NCBI RefSeq assembly: GCF_028858725.1
Contig: NC_084760.1
Location: 62,335,367 to 62,399,366, forward strand
Source of the DNA: Colius striatus
Lineage: Eukaryota > Chordata > Aves > Coliiformes > Coliidae
Direction: 5' to 3'
DNA: 64,000 nucleotides
Both the position numbers and the translations under genes were made by a program. Each line of letters starts with the position of its first letter. Position 1 is the stretch's first letter. Of this stretch, positions 36,801 to 50,200 are shown piece by piece. The notes below the pieces were generated by a model. It made no database searches. It was not told where the DNA came from and worked only from the letters and a program-made list of their open reading frames with translations.

Positions 36801-39800
36801 CTGAAACTTGAAGAAAAAAGTGTTGAAAATATTAAAAGATGCTATCAAATGTGTTTTGAAATCCAAATGTAGAACTGAGAAAGGCGTTGTTTGTGTTTTG
36901 TGCTCACTATAGGAACTAACCTGTGTGCCTTGTGCATCCTGTATGACAGCCCCCTTGCAGTCATGAGTAAGATAGTTTTTGGTTTAACCAATTGGTTTAG
37001 GGTTAGATTGGGATGTTCTTGTTCTGGTAATGTACAGTTTTATGCCTCTCATGTTTGCAGTCTCCTTTGCTCATTGGTTCTATGCTGTTGAATTCTGCTA
37101 CCCACATTAAAGCTCTGACACAGTGGGTTTTGCTAAAAGATAAAGCTACTGGGTTTTTCTGGTGCAATCAAGAGGCAATAGTCTTACTCTTCTGCTCGTC
37201 AGAAGATAGATGGGAAAGCATACCTTTTGCTAGACCTGGACATTTGTTGCTTTGCTACCGTCTCTGGTACTGTCCACATCAGTGGGAACACTGCTCAACT
37301 GCCAGCTTTGCTATTCTACTTGCTATTGTTTAAAAAATTGCAATAAGAAATTATCTGATGGAAAATGCAAACAGAACTCATTCAGGATTCTTCCTTTCTG
37401 ATTATGAAATTCAGTCACATTTTGAAAATAAAATAAATATATACTTCACAGTAGGTTAAATAATAGCATTTTTCTTCTTCCATAATATGTGAATCTGTCA
37501 GAGCTTTCAAAGAGAAAGCCGAGGAGGGCAAAATAAAATTGTTCTGAGAGTTACTGAAGAGAGTTTGGAGTGATGACTCATGTTTGTCCAGACAGAGTTT
37601 ATAGGTTATTCCTCCTGCTACTAGTTTCAGTGTCACAACAGTTATTTATGTTCCGTCATAAAGTACCTCTTGTGAAAGAGATTCTTCATCATCTTGTTTC
37701 CTAAGATACTTTTGTCATTTACTATAAAAGATTAGATATGATTTCCAAGGTATGCAGAATAGTTATTTCCAGTCATAGCCTGAAAGAAGGTGATCAGATG
37801 TTTATACTTCACTAGCAACCTGGGTAAGAGATAACAGATCTCATTTAAACAATGTTCTTCTCCATAACTTTGGAAAACTAAACATCTCAGTCCTGCTATT
37901 GCTCGTGTTATTGCTCTCAGTGAACTGAAACACCTTAAAAATTGCTTGTTGCATTTTCCTTTGCTCTTTGTAGACTGATTAATTGAACAAAATGAGTAAA
38001 GATAAGCTCATATGTAAATCCAATCAGCATCAATCAAAATCATTCTTATAAACAGCTGTAATTAGAAATGCACCTTTAGGGAGCATTCCCTCAAGTATGA
38101 GCTCAGGTGAATGAGATTAGTACATATTCTAAACACTGGAGATCATTAAACTGTAGATCTTTTGTAAATGCCTTGCCTCTTACAAGCTGTTGCTAATAAA
38201 TGCAAAATCAATCAAGGAAAAACTGGTGTCCAAGATCCAGTATGTGTGTGCACGCTTTACATACAGGTTCCCTTCAGTTAAAAGGGTGGTAAGGGAAATA
38301 TACCTCTTTGTCCACCTTTATCTTCTTCCACAGCAGCCAGAGTGGCAGTGCTGTTCATGTCAGATGAAATGCTCCCGCCTGCAACTGACCACTATCTCCC
38401 TCATGTTGTGGCTGAATGGACGTGAGTCTTCGTCAGGAGGCTCTCTCGACAGTTTCAGGACAGTATACACACACTCCAGTCTGGATTTTATTGACAAGGA
38501 AATCTAGAAGTAAAAGATCTTCTCCCAGCAAAATGTCTGACTATTAAATCTACCATGCTGTCAACAAACCCCATAAAAATAAACTACCTATCATAAGGAT
38601 GAACAGACCAGGAAAGTATTGGGATGCCTTCCAGTGACCATGCTTGTTAACAGCTTTACCAGAGTTTTTCCCTGCCTTTAGTTCAACTAAGAAGACTAAT
38701 TATGATTCACTGTCACATTACATCAGGTGGTATACGTAGGAGGATATGGCATGTGGTCTTGATTTGACTCCATCTACTGATACTGCCAAAACCTGTACGG
38801 TTAAACTATTGCAATAAGGGAAGTGAAAATTATTCTTCAACCTTACAAAGCCACAGCTGCAGAGATATTTTGAAAGGTGTATTCACAAATCCTGATTTGC
38901 ATAGTCCAGACAGCAGGCCCAAGTACTGCCCACAGCCAAGACCTCCTCCTGTTTGATAAAATCAAATCCACTGTGTATTCACTGAGCTGGAAAAGTCTAA
39001 CGTAGACAGAGAAGTAGTAATCATAACAGAACTAACCCCAGTTGAGCTTGACACAGGACACTCACTGAAGCACAAAGGGCTCTGAGAAATGTTTGAGCCC
39101 AATAGTGTGCTATGTGGAGTGTGCCTCTGAGTTAAGATCCTCTGCTGGTGGAAATGAGTTAATGCCTCCCCAAGAGGAAAACAACTGACGTCCTTCCTGG
39201 AGAGATTTAATTTTTCTTGTCCTCAGAAAACAGCTCCCAGAATATCAGAAGGTTGTACCCAAGAATTAAGTGGGATCATGAGCAGCCTGTATGGATTGAC
39301 CATGACTTGAACATCACTCTGCTCTCTCTTGTGGAGGGGTTACTAGGGGAAAATAATTACTCACTAAGTCATTTTTATGCATAAATGTCACTGAGATTGT
39401 CACATTGTTGTTTGTTTTTCTTTTGCCCCTTTCTCTTCATTAATTTACAAGAGAATTAAGCAGTATGGTGAGACATAGCAAGAGAAATCCTGTTGTGCAA
39501 AGCAGAAAGGATCTAACATGACTCACAGACGGTCTCTCATGAACCTACAGAAAAACAGGATCATAGCATGCTAGAAAACGTGCCTGTCCTGCAAAGCAAA
39601 CTTCTTAATTTGTTTGTTAGCAACATTTATAACCTTAAAATAGAACAGAAATGAGTCTAGGAAACAAGTGAAACTGGAGGGAAAAGTATTCCTGCCTGGG
39701 TCCTCAGAGTATAACCTGCCTTTCATACTGTGACACCTGGCCTAGAAGCTGTGGGTAATTGTCTTAGCTATGTCCCCTGCTGCTATATGTATCGTTCATC

Positions 39801-40357
39801 CAAGAATGATGCAATCTCATCTCGGTTTAGGTTTAGGTCAGACATCTGTATTTGTGGGCTTACTCTATGTTCACAAATGATTTTAGAGCAGCTGCAGTTT
39901 TTGAAAGGATGTTGTTTTGTGGGTGCTACAATATTTGGATGGCTAACATGCCTGAGCTTTAAAAAGCCTGATTTTTGGTCACATATTCAAGTGTTCATGT
40001 TTCAACAACAACTATATTTTTTAGGTGTCTTCCTGAAATGGAGGCCTCCAATCCACTTTGGAAGATCTTGCTGTGGCTAGTGCTCTTGCTTGAAAGCCAC
40101 ACACAATTAATGATGTGGGTAGCCAGAGGCAGCGATGTCTTAAGAATCGGAGAAGTCTGAATCCAGATAACTTACATTGTTTGGGCTTTTCATCACACAT
40201 GCAATAAAACTGGAGCCACCACACACAAGGCAGAGTTCACTGCAGACACACAGGCTGAATGGCCACCACACAGGTAGGCATGGCATGTCCATAATTGTAC
40301 TTAGACTGTGCTCGTTTTGAGGAATCACCTTTCAGAACGTGGCCTACCTTGGCCTGG
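33831..40357. other. Intergenic, upstream of IL20RA
   Basis: Unique sequence with poly-T runs near 35100 and 35280 and the candidate conserved block at 37968. No gene seen on either strand. Confidence 0.6.
37968..38130. promoter_or_regulatory. Candidate conserved noncoding element
   Basis: Dense cluster of recognisable binding words: GATTAATTGA, AGATAAG (GATA), ATGTAAAT, two AATCA-type sites, CAGCTG and TAATTAG, with no coding frame and no repeat. Enhancer status is a guess from composition. Confidence 0.3.
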
Positions 40358-40362
40358 TTAGG
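40358..40362. repeat. Left target-site duplication of the solo LTR (TTAGG)
   Basis: TTAGG directly before the LTR terminus; identical copy at 41266-41270. Confidence 0.88.
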
Positions 40363-41265
40363 TGTTGTGGTTTTGCCCAGCCAGCAATGAAGAACCACAA
40401 CAGTCTCTTGCTTGGTGGCCCCCATTGTCCCCCACCCTCCTTAGAATGGTGGAGGCCCCAGTGGGAGGAAAAAAGATAATCAAGGATGTCGTGGATTGAG
40501 ACAAGGGCAGGGAGGGCTCGCTGCCAATTACGGTTCTGGGCAAAACAGACTCCAGTACTCGACTTAGAGAGGAAAGTAGGAAAGTTTATTCTACTACCTA
40601 CAAGAAACAGAACAGAACAAAAAGCAAAAACAGGTCAGGATGATGAGAAAAATACAACCAGCACTCCCTCCTCCACCCCTCCTTTCTTCCTGGGCTTAGC
40701 TCACTGATCCTGATATCTCTACCTCCTCCCCCCTCAACAGCTCTGGCGGGCAGGGAATGGAGGATGTGGTCAGTCTCTCATAGATGTTCTCTCTTCTCAG
40801 AGGAGGACGACTCCTGGCATTCTTCCCCTGCTTCGATACAGGGTCCCTTCCATGGGACATGGCCTCCCCTGATGCAGGATCTTTGATGAAATGCAAACAC
40901 ATCTCAGCTTCATCAGTCCTCTCCCCAGGATGCAGGGGAGTCTCTGCTCCAGCACACCTCCTCCTCTCTTTCCTCACTGACCTTGGAGTCTGGATAGTTG
41001 CTTCTCTCCCTCTTCCAACTCCTGCATCACTACTAGCCAGAAAAGAAGGAAAAACGGGACAAGAAGGAACAGGAAGAAGGAACAAGAAGAACCTTCCTCT
41101 TCCAGCTTCTTCTTCTTAAAAAGTGATTGTGGAGGCACCTAATTGGCTCAGCCCCAGAAGTGGGTCTGGCTCAGAGATGGGGAGAGTTGCGAGCAACTTC
41201 TTACAGGAGCCATCTTTACAGCCTCTTCCCCCTTACCAGAAACGACTCCACACAAAACCATGACA
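40363..41265 (-). mobile_element. Solo LTR of an avian endogenous retrovirus, ERV-L-like
   Basis: 903 bp starting TG and ending CA on either strand, flanked on both sides by the 5-bp duplication TTAGG (40358-40362 and 41266-41270). Read on the minus strand it opens TGTCATGGTTTTGTGTGG and holds an AATAAA at 40585-40590, so I orient it minus. The sequence belongs to a family I recognise as a common bird LTR, and the 5-bp duplication fits ERV-L or class I elements. No internal retroviral genes are present, so it is a recombination product between two LTRs. Exact family name not certain. Confidence 0.9.
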
Positions 41266-41270
41266 TTAGG
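41266..41270. repeat. Right target-site duplication of the solo LTR (TTAGG)
   Basis: TTAGG directly after the LTR terminus; identical to 40358-40362. Confidence 0.88.
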
Positions 41271-41762
41271 CCCTCTAGAAATTACATGTGCTGAAACACG
41301 GACATACTCAAGAAAACACAATTAAAGAAGCCATGTATTTAAAGGTTTTGCTGTAATGTAAACCATTCAGCAGTGAAAACCATTCCATTCAGAGTGGTAC
41401 TATGTGTTATGATAATGTAACAAAGAAAAAGTAAAACATTGAAAATACTTAATAAATCATAAGAGATGGTTCAAACAGTCATTCAAATGAATGGAGAAGG
41501 CTTGGTTCCATATAAATAATGAATGGCTTCTCTTTTATTGAACTCCTGAAAGAGGTGACAAGTATATAAGAAAGAGTGGTGTCACTAAAGCAGAGTTTTG
41601 TGAAGGAGAGATGCCCAAAGGCAGGATTTTGTCTTAATGGTGGGAAAACATGCTTCCAAGTGGAGCAGGAGCATGCATAGTGATATGACATGGTACTTCC
41701 CATCAACTGCTTTGAGTTGCAGCATACACCTGAAATGCAGGGGTTGCAATACCATTAAAGGG

Positions 41763-41792
41763 CAGCTGGATGCTGTTTGCTGGATGCTGTTT
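41763..41792. repeat. Two-copy tandem duplication
   Basis: GCTGGATGCTGTTT occurs twice head to tail; a local slippage event. Confidence 0.85.
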
Positions 41793-42406
41793 GGTAGAGG
41801 AGTTGTGATGACTGGCTGCTGCACAGCACCTTATTTTAATCAATGGGGTTTGCTGGATTGTAGTAGAAATGTGGGATGCCTGAAACTGCGTAGAGGCTGA
41901 AGATCTTTGTCACTGCAATGTTGAGGACTGCGGTACCACAGCAAGCAGTTCAGCAGGGGAGGCTTCCCCCTAGGTCCATCTGTCTCCTCTGAGTGAGTGG
42001 CAGCGTGGTGAGTACCCAAGCTGAGGCTCATGGCAGCTGAATGGGTCCCTAGGAGGCAGGCTGATGGGTTTGCTGTGTGTGCTGAATACTTCTGCACCAT
42101 GAGTTTGGCCCTTCTCAGGATTAGGGGTTAGATGTGCATCACCACTCTGCAGGTACAGTGAGGCCAGACCCTCCAGGATAACGGTCAATAAAATGTCGAC
42201 CATTGAAACACATACATCCTGCTGAGAGCCTTTGACATCTGCACAGACATGCCTTCCTGGGTAAAGGAATTTAAGTCCCCCATGTCTTAAGTGGATTTGG
42301 TCCTTCCAGGATCAAGTGGTAAAGGCAATTATCACCATCATTTCCATGTGTAAGTGGACTCAGCACGGATTGCCACAAAATCAGAAGTGTTGGTCAAAAG
42401 AGTTAG

Positions 42407-42495
42407 ATCATTCATGTTGGAAAAGACCCTTAAGATCATTGAGTCCTACAACTAACTGCATGCTACCACTAAACCATGTGTTCAAGCCTCCTGCC
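42407..42495 (-). mobile_element. CR1 LINE 3' fragment
   Basis: On the minus strand this is the tail type ...GACTCAATGATCTTAAGGGTC..., seen here inverted as TGGAAAAGACCCTTAAGATC followed by ACCACTAAACCATGTG. Short and diverged. Confidence 0.82.
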
Positions 42496-42820
42496 TTGGC
42501 ATGGTCCAGCCTCCCAGATGTGGCATGGTTTGAAGATGCTTCTTGGGTAAGAAACATGTGCTTGGACATCACTTATCAGAAAAGGCAGAGATAGAACTGG
42601 ACAGCTTCAAACGTCCTGTCATCTTGCACAAGTCAGGCTGATTTGTTATTATGACTTGTTTTCCTGTATCTATACTGCGTACTAGGTGAGAGATTTGGCT
42701 GGCCAGTAGAGAGCTGTACTAATGAATGTGTACAGAGGAAATTGGGGTAGGTCATTCATGAGGACAGCAGCAAAAAGGAAAGATTAAAAACTATGTTGGA
42801 GAGTATGGTCTTTGGCTGGA

Positions 42821-42848
42821 ACAGGGTTACCGGGAGAGGTAACCCTGT
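42821..42848. repeat. Perfect 11-bp inverted repeat
   Basis: ACAGGGTTACC, six-nt loop, GGTAACCCTGT. Intergenic, not part of a recognised element. Confidence 0.9.
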
Positions 42849-43779
42849 ATTGTTGTGGCAAAATGGAACCGGGGAGATTCTGAGGTGTCTCAGCATTATC
42901 TGGAGGATGTAAAAGAACAGGTAACAATGCATTTTGCTCTGATTCCTGCAAAGTGTGATATGGACCATAGTATCCTGATGGCTATAGTTCCTGTAACGTA
43001 GAATTTCTGAAATTATGGCCTAGGTCCAGGCTACTTGTGCTTTGCTGGAGGCAACAGGAGGGTAGGGCATTAAAAGTAACTGAACAAATGCTAAATGGCC
43101 TAGAGATTAAATAAAATAATTCCTTGGATCTTTCTTTCATGGTTATTTTTCTTTAGCATCTCACCCCCTCCCACTGCAATAAGACTTTGCCTCTGATAAT
43201 GCTTTGTGTCCAGTTTAAGGAAATGATTTGCAGTTGTTCATCTGACACCAATAACCTAAACAGAAATTTTGCTTCCATTATAGCTCTTTGGAGAATGAGC
43301 ACATCTCATAGCTTCTGAATAAAGTTTATTTTGGTTTTATCTTCTCTGCTTAAGTCCAGTAGTAGACTATTAATCAAGAAAACCATGAAATCAAGTTTTT
43401 ACGAGTATTTTGTTGCTGTAGGAAACTGAAAGAAGAAACAAATAGACAATGAAGAAGCCAGGACTGTATAAGTTTGTAAACATTAGCTATAACTGTTTCT
43501 GGAGGAAACAAGCGTTATTGCTACTTGACCTCCATGCAATGGTAAAGACATTAGACCACACAAATGCTTGATAGCATAAATACTTGTGTCACTGTAAATT
43601 TTATTTCCTGTTTTTTTAAATGTCAACCATTCACAGGAAACTGCAACTTCTGCATTGCATTTGTCAACATCAATGTAATATAAAACAAATTAGAGTGCCT
43701 TAGCTTTAGAAAAATAAGTGCTAAATCTATAATTGCTACAAAAATCTCGGAGAGTTTAAAGATAAATTCTATTTCTGTT

Positions 43780-44045
43780 TGCTTATTATATCAGCTCTAA
43801 TTAAAAAAAATCATAGAAGAATATCTGTGTCAATTGCCCTAGAGTGGTGTTATTTAGGGAAATTGTGCTTGAAATGCATCAGCATACATTTAAAATTAAA
43901 TGCTAAGCAAAGGGGAAATACACAGTTAAAGTGTGTTTCAAAGTAGTTGCAACTCAAATTGCAACTCTGAGTAAGATAAGTCTCAAAATTAATGCCCAAT
44001 TAGCAAGTTGATGAGAATGTGCAAACACTTTGCAGGATTCAGTAG
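43780..44045. promoter_or_regulatory. Candidate conserved AT-rich noncoding element
   Basis: AT-rich unique sequence with CTCTAATTAAA, CCAATTAGCAAG and ATCAGCATAC words and no repeat signature. Composition resembles vertebrate conserved noncoding blocks. Low confidence without alignment. Confidence 0.25.
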
Positions 44046-45957
44046 TGTCCTGACAAATAGATGGCAACATTCATCGCACTGAAAAGCAAGAGTTACCTAA
44101 ATGTAGAAAAAGGATTTGTGGTCTGAGTTAGCTTCTCTTCTTTGCTGTTATGATGCAGAGAATTATCCTTTCATTTGCTTTTCATTTTTGCCTTTCCATA
44201 GAAAAATCCTTTGGCTTGTTACTAATAAGCCTCCTGCTCTGAAGATCTTACATACCAAGATGAGAGTTATTCCCAGTTTCTGCTGGACTTGCTGAATATT
44301 GTTTCAAATGTTGTTGAGTTCACATCTGCCAAACCATGGGCATTTGACTTTATAACAACGTGGTTTTTACCTTCAATGCCACCACAGACTGTTTCTAAGC
44401 TTCTGCAGCTGTTTGGTGCTCAGTTCATGTGGAGTTCATTGACAAGGCTCTTTCTCAGTGCAAAGGTTTATAATAAACCACTCTATGAAGAGGGGCTAAA
44501 ACTCTTCCTGATGATTCCTCATTATTCTGTTTGTCAATTACTTTCATCCCATAAAATTCAGCTGAAAGTGGAAATGTAGTTAAAAATCTTTTATAAGGGC
44601 AGAGCAGAACTCCATCATTTGCTTTTCCTTCAGAAGGCTCATACCATAACATTGCTTTCACGTGTACTTTTTTTCAGGGATGGAATCTCTTTCTCAGCCA
44701 GAAGGAGTCTTAAAGGTTAGAGTCTCTTACCTTGCTTAGATAGATATGTCTTCTTAGGATGGGCTTCCAGTGTACAAGATTATTTCTCTGTCAGTACCTT
44801 TGATCTTTTCCCTTTCTTTCTGAGATGTCCAAATAAACTTTAAAAATGTACCTAAGTAGCAACTGGATGTCACCGTTTTCTCACAATATCTACTGCACCT
44901 TTTTGCTGCAATGTTGTAGCTCTTGTGGTCAGCCAATGAACCTGCAATGAGAGCTTAAAGTCAAGGCAGATTGACATACTGCATCTCTATCAATGAGGTC
45001 CTTGGGGACTCACTTTGAAATTAAACTAAAGCCATTTTCAATATGGAATCGTTTTATTGTGTGGGTGCATCTGCACATAAACTTTACATTGGTTTCTGGA
45101 CAGCATATAAAGGCTTGCGAGAGATAAATTAGACCAAGCAAAGCACTCATCATTAATCAGGGTACTAAACAAGCATAAGCGGCAGAGAATGAACACAGCT
45201 GCCCCTTCATTTATCTTGCTGTCAGAAGGAAACTCTCCTACAGAGAGAAGCTCAGAAATGGTGGCTGGGGGTCTTTTGTGACTCTCAGCTTGCAGAGAAT
45301 ATATATGCTCATAGATAACAAATACATACCTACATTACATGCATTTATGTTTATATATACATTGACAAATCTACCACATATTAAGCACATTTTTGTACCA
45401 GTGTTTGTATACTGACAAATTTGTTCCCAATTGTCCTAAACTCTAGATTTGAGCTGAAAAGTGAGAGATATGCCTGTTTATCTCAAAGGAAAAATATTTA
45501 CTACTTCTATTTACTCTGAGTATTTTGACTCTTGGCTACGGTCTTACTGTAGATTTATCTTCTGTAATAATTTCAATCACCCCGCTTCCAACAAAGATGT
45601 GATGTATGTGTAGCTGATGTGGTAAATCAGAAAGTCTTAGCTTTCATTTCAGAGTAAACATAAGGTGTTGGATGGTAATAAAATCTATTTTCTCATTTGC
45701 TTTGTGGAAAACAACAGTAAAGTATAAGATATTGACAGTCTCATGGTACTTGTTACAGTAACTTTATCATGTCAAAAGATATTTTGAAGCCAAGCTAACC
45801 AATTCCTTGTCAGATACAAAGTTTATGGGACTCTGAGAGTTGGTCTTCCTTAGCCTGACCTTTTGCATGAAAGCAATAAATCAGCTATCCTTCCATGTCT
45901 CTTGTATTGTCCTGAGCTCTTGGGAAAAGGATGATTGAATAGGAAGAATTAGTGCTG

Positions 45958-46030
45958 CTGCATAGAATTTAGCATAATGGATAGATCATTAACCTCTTAA
46001 GTATGGTATCCTGGCTCCTGCACTGGCCTA
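45958..46030 (+). mobile_element. Possible tRNA-derived SINE head
   Basis: TAGCATAATGG matches a pol III A-box and is followed by ATAGATCATTAACCTCTTAA and ATCCTGGCTCCTGCACTGG, resembling the head of MIR/tRNA-type SINEs. The B-box is degraded, so it is not a working tRNA gene. Confidence 0.35.
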
Positions 46031-47194
46031 CCATGACTGCTTCAAGTAAGCAAAAAGCTCCATACATGGAAGAGATGGTTTCTGCAGGGAAAGGGAAAGA
46101 TTTCCTGGACTAGAGTAATGAGAAGAGGTTGTGTGTGAAGCTGGGTGGCACTTCAGCTGCACTGGGAGAACAGTAGAAAGTATACAGGCCTTGGGAACAT
46201 AGACAAAGACACAACACGTAGACATCTTCAGTGCAGTGGCTTACTTCACACTGTGTGACCAGAGTTATGTACTCATTGTGATCAGGATTATGCTGGTATA
46301 TGAGATACTTATATGTGCCTATGGGAATATGGAGCTCTGTATGGGCTGCAATACAGAGTGGTTAGCTTTTCTGGGCATTTTCATGACTACCCTGCTAGCA
46401 GCATCCAAACTACCTAGTTTGAAGTCAGCATTAAGAGTGGACACCTAAACACTGAAGCAGGACCTGCACTCATTATGATTGCAGTGTTGATTGAAGTCTT
46501 CAGTTGGTTTGAATGAAGATGTGTGCTTCAGGTGTGCAATTTACTGTACCTCCACCAAGAACTTGCATGAGAAAAATAATCACCACCTAACAGGACAGGA
46601 GTATTGATATGCAGCACTCTGATAGCTGATAATATTAGATACTCAGGTTACAGGGAAACCTGAAGTCTTGTGGCAGCTGGAGGCCAGGCAGGATATGCTC
46701 AGCGTCTTAAATGTACTTACTGCCCTGATTTAGGTAAATACATCCTGCCCCAGATACACTGGAGTCATATTAAAATTGAAATTAAATGTTCAAATTAAAT
46801 GGAACAGCCACGTTTGGTCTGAAAGTGGTTGCTTAAATGTACAACTTCTATTCCATTTGATTTGGCTTACCTCATACAACACTTGAAAACATATCTCGGA
46901 GGACTCATCTTGACAGGGCTTCCTGAAAGCAAAAACATCTAGACATAGACAAATGATGGGTGACACATTGTCAGATCACCCACAAAAATACCCATCAGCT
47001 AGCATGATCTTTATTTGTGGTAATTTTCATGAGAACAGCCTGAAAACATGTGCCCAGAATGTATTTCATTTCTACAAAATCGTAGACTTTATGGTCCAGG
47101 AGCTTTAGTTCACATCTTAGTGATACCTCACACTGACCATTACAATGCTTTGTGTGTCATCTTGCCATCTGCCTACAGAGAGAAATTACAGGCC

Positions 47195-47218
47195 CATGGT
47201 CCCCCTCTTGGGACCATG
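47195..47218. repeat. Perfect 9-bp inverted repeat
   Basis: CATGGTCCC, six-nt loop, GGGACCATG. Intergenic. Confidence 0.9.
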
Positions 47219-50200
47219 TTGAAACATAAGAATACACCTGAGGAGTTTTCTGTTTAGTTGATGCTGTGATGTTTTCTCAAATAATAACAGAGGTAGTAAG
47301 TGTGTCGGTTTGAACAGATTTACAGCTTATGTTCATAACCTTCTGGAGATCCTATCGTGATAGTTTGTACTTTCTTCCTTCTTCATGCATGTTGCCAACA
47401 AAGAGCAATAGCACAAGAGGTGGGAGCAACACGCTGACTTTAAACGTTTCCAGCTCAAGTGACACCTCTTTTCAGCAAATCACATGGCGAAGTGGGCAAT
47501 TTACAGAGAGACCAAAGCTGGAGACCCCTAGATTGCCAAGACTGCCTACTTCAGAGCTGATCAAGTATCCAGTCAGCTACTTGACTGCCTGCATTGTGTG
47601 CATGTTCACAAAACCTCTGGATGTACAAGTTTCTCTTTGAAAAATTGGTTTCTTCGTGTCTAACTCTGCCCTCCTGGTGTTTTACTGTTATTGCCGTTAT
47701 ATGGTCCCGCAAGCTTTGTTATCATTGTGCAGTAGATACACTGTCACTCGCCTATTGCCCAACAAACCTCACCTCAAGAAACCTTCTGTGATAGGCGTGA
47801 TTTCTGTACTGCGCTCAAGTCATATCTTTAGTGGTCTGGTTTTGCTGCTGTGGTAAAGTTTGTATCAGTTTTACTAATAGTGTAAAATGAAATCATTTAA
47901 ATAGCAGCAAGCATCACAAGCATCTTCTGTCATTGGCATGTGATAGTGTGACAGGTTTCACCCTTGGGAAATCAGACTTTCAGCTTCTACATCTGCTTTA
48001 TGGACTGTTAATTTCAGCATACTGCAGGAGGAGTCGAGGACCTAAGCTTGTCCAATAAATAAAACTAAAAAAAAAGTCAGGGTGTGTAGACCTAGCTGTA
48101 TGAGGAAACTTCAGGTTTAAGATTCACACTTCCTTGCATGAATCAGGTGTGTCAAGAAACCAGAGAATTGTCACATTGTCACTCCCTGAGGTCTGCAGTC
48201 AGCCAGGCAGTGGGGATGTCTGCTGCGCTCCCCCTTCTGAGGAGATGCAGAAATTCAAGAAGAAAGATAAACTTTTTTGCTTCCTCGGGTTTCTTTGGAA
48301 AGAGTATGGATATTGTAATGGCTGGACTTTAAATGCTCACAGAGTTTTCAGAGTAGGTTCTCATTTTTAAGCATTCTAGTGACATGTTTTTCAAGCTAAT
48401 GCTTAGACCCATCCATATTGCAAATTGCAACATGCTCCTATGTGATCAGCTTTAGAGCAGTGACTGCGTGGATTGTCTCCTCTGGACACATCTAATCTCC
48501 TCTTGTCTGCTTCCTGCAGAGGGTTCCTGGTCAGCACATGGCTTGTGTAAGCCTCTATTAAAAAACAATCTTCTGCACTTTTGCCAGAGCTCCACAGGGT
48601 AGGGAGACAAATAGGAGACACACATTGCAAAATTCAGCAATATAGTATTTGATTTCTAGATATTGTATCTGGTGCAGTGCATAATCTCTGGTGAAGTGCT
48701 TGGCTTGCTGGGGAGAAGTCTCACTGCTGTTACCATCTCTTTCTTATTGCCTTACTCCCATGCTGGAATTTTTGTGTCTCATCTCTCTTGTTAAAATCTG
48801 GCCTGTTGATACTCCCTGATTGCTGCTTTCTTTCCCAGCCTTTGCCTTCCTGGCATGCTGGAGAGCTGGGATGGAGCCTAAAGCTCTCTTTGTGGCAAGC
48901 TGTTCAAAGAGGAAGGTGGCAATGCAGGGCCTTCTCACCGCTGCTGTTTGTGGTACCAGGAGTCCACAGATACTGGAAGGATGCTGCAGCTACCTATGGC
49001 TGCAGCCTTTAACACAGCCTGAGAGGAGCTACTGCACTACTGACTGATCATCCCTCCATGCCTACTTGGAAAGTAAAGATGGTTATCACTGAAATCAGGC
49101 TACTGGTTCCGCAGTGTGTGCCAGGTGGGCTGTCCCAGTCCCAGCTGAGCTCCCTCTGGGAAGCAGTTCACATATGCAGAGGTTGAATGTGCTCCTTTGG
49201 GTCCTGGGCAGTGACTCGTACAGAGCAGGAGGGTGAAACTGGGCTGTGCTAACTAGAGAGTTGCATGTTGCCTGGGAGGGCTTGCTTTAGTCTCTGCAAT
49301 AACATAAAACACAAAAACAATTACTAATGCAAGGGAGCACTGTACACGTGAGCACTGGTCTGTGAAATAGCTTTTTTAAAACTTTTTCTCCTCTGGCCAA
49401 GGAAGTTGTAAGTAGATTAAAGAAATACTGATTTAAACTTTCCCACCTCAGGTGTACTTCGAGTGTTTTACAGGTAAGGGTTTTCTTTTTCTTGTAAGCA
49501 AGCTTCAAGCCATTTGGTATTTGTATCTGTATTTATTCTGACAATGATATTTATGCCAGGACAGAAAGGAGAATTATGCATGAGGCAGTGGTAGGCATGT
49601 GAAACAACTTTGTCAGGTGTCAACAGCCATGGAAAAATTGTTCCTTTTACTATGGGTAATGATAACATTCTGTTTCACTTACGGAAAACATTTCCTCAGT
49701 AAGCAGAACAGGGATTGCCTGCTCATTTCTGTAGACTGTGGGTTTCTTACAGAAATAGCCACATCTCTTCTGTAGCTGTAAGCTGCCCTGTGCCTGAGGA
49801 GCCAAGTATTGCATGATGTAACAGAATAACAAAACCAAATACACTTCAATATAAAGTCCAGCTGAATAAACCTGCTGCTGCTTCATACAATTCACTCATG
49901 GTACAATAGTGCCATTGGTAGGAAGATCTTTTTAATTAAAACAGAGGTAAAAAGATCAGGATATAGTGATTAAAACTTCTCAAACTGTAGAGAATGCATG
50001 TTTTTGCTGATTTGAGAAACAAATGAGTGGGGGTTTTCTGATGAAGAAGCAAACATAATTTTTTGTTCAGTGAAAACAGTTTGCTGCTTGTGTAGTGCTT
50101 TCTTCCAAGCAGTACAAAGAAGTGAAGTACTTTTAGTCATTCAGGATGGGCTCTGAGGAGGGAGCATCATTTCTGTTGCTGAGACAGCTGTTCTGCAGCA

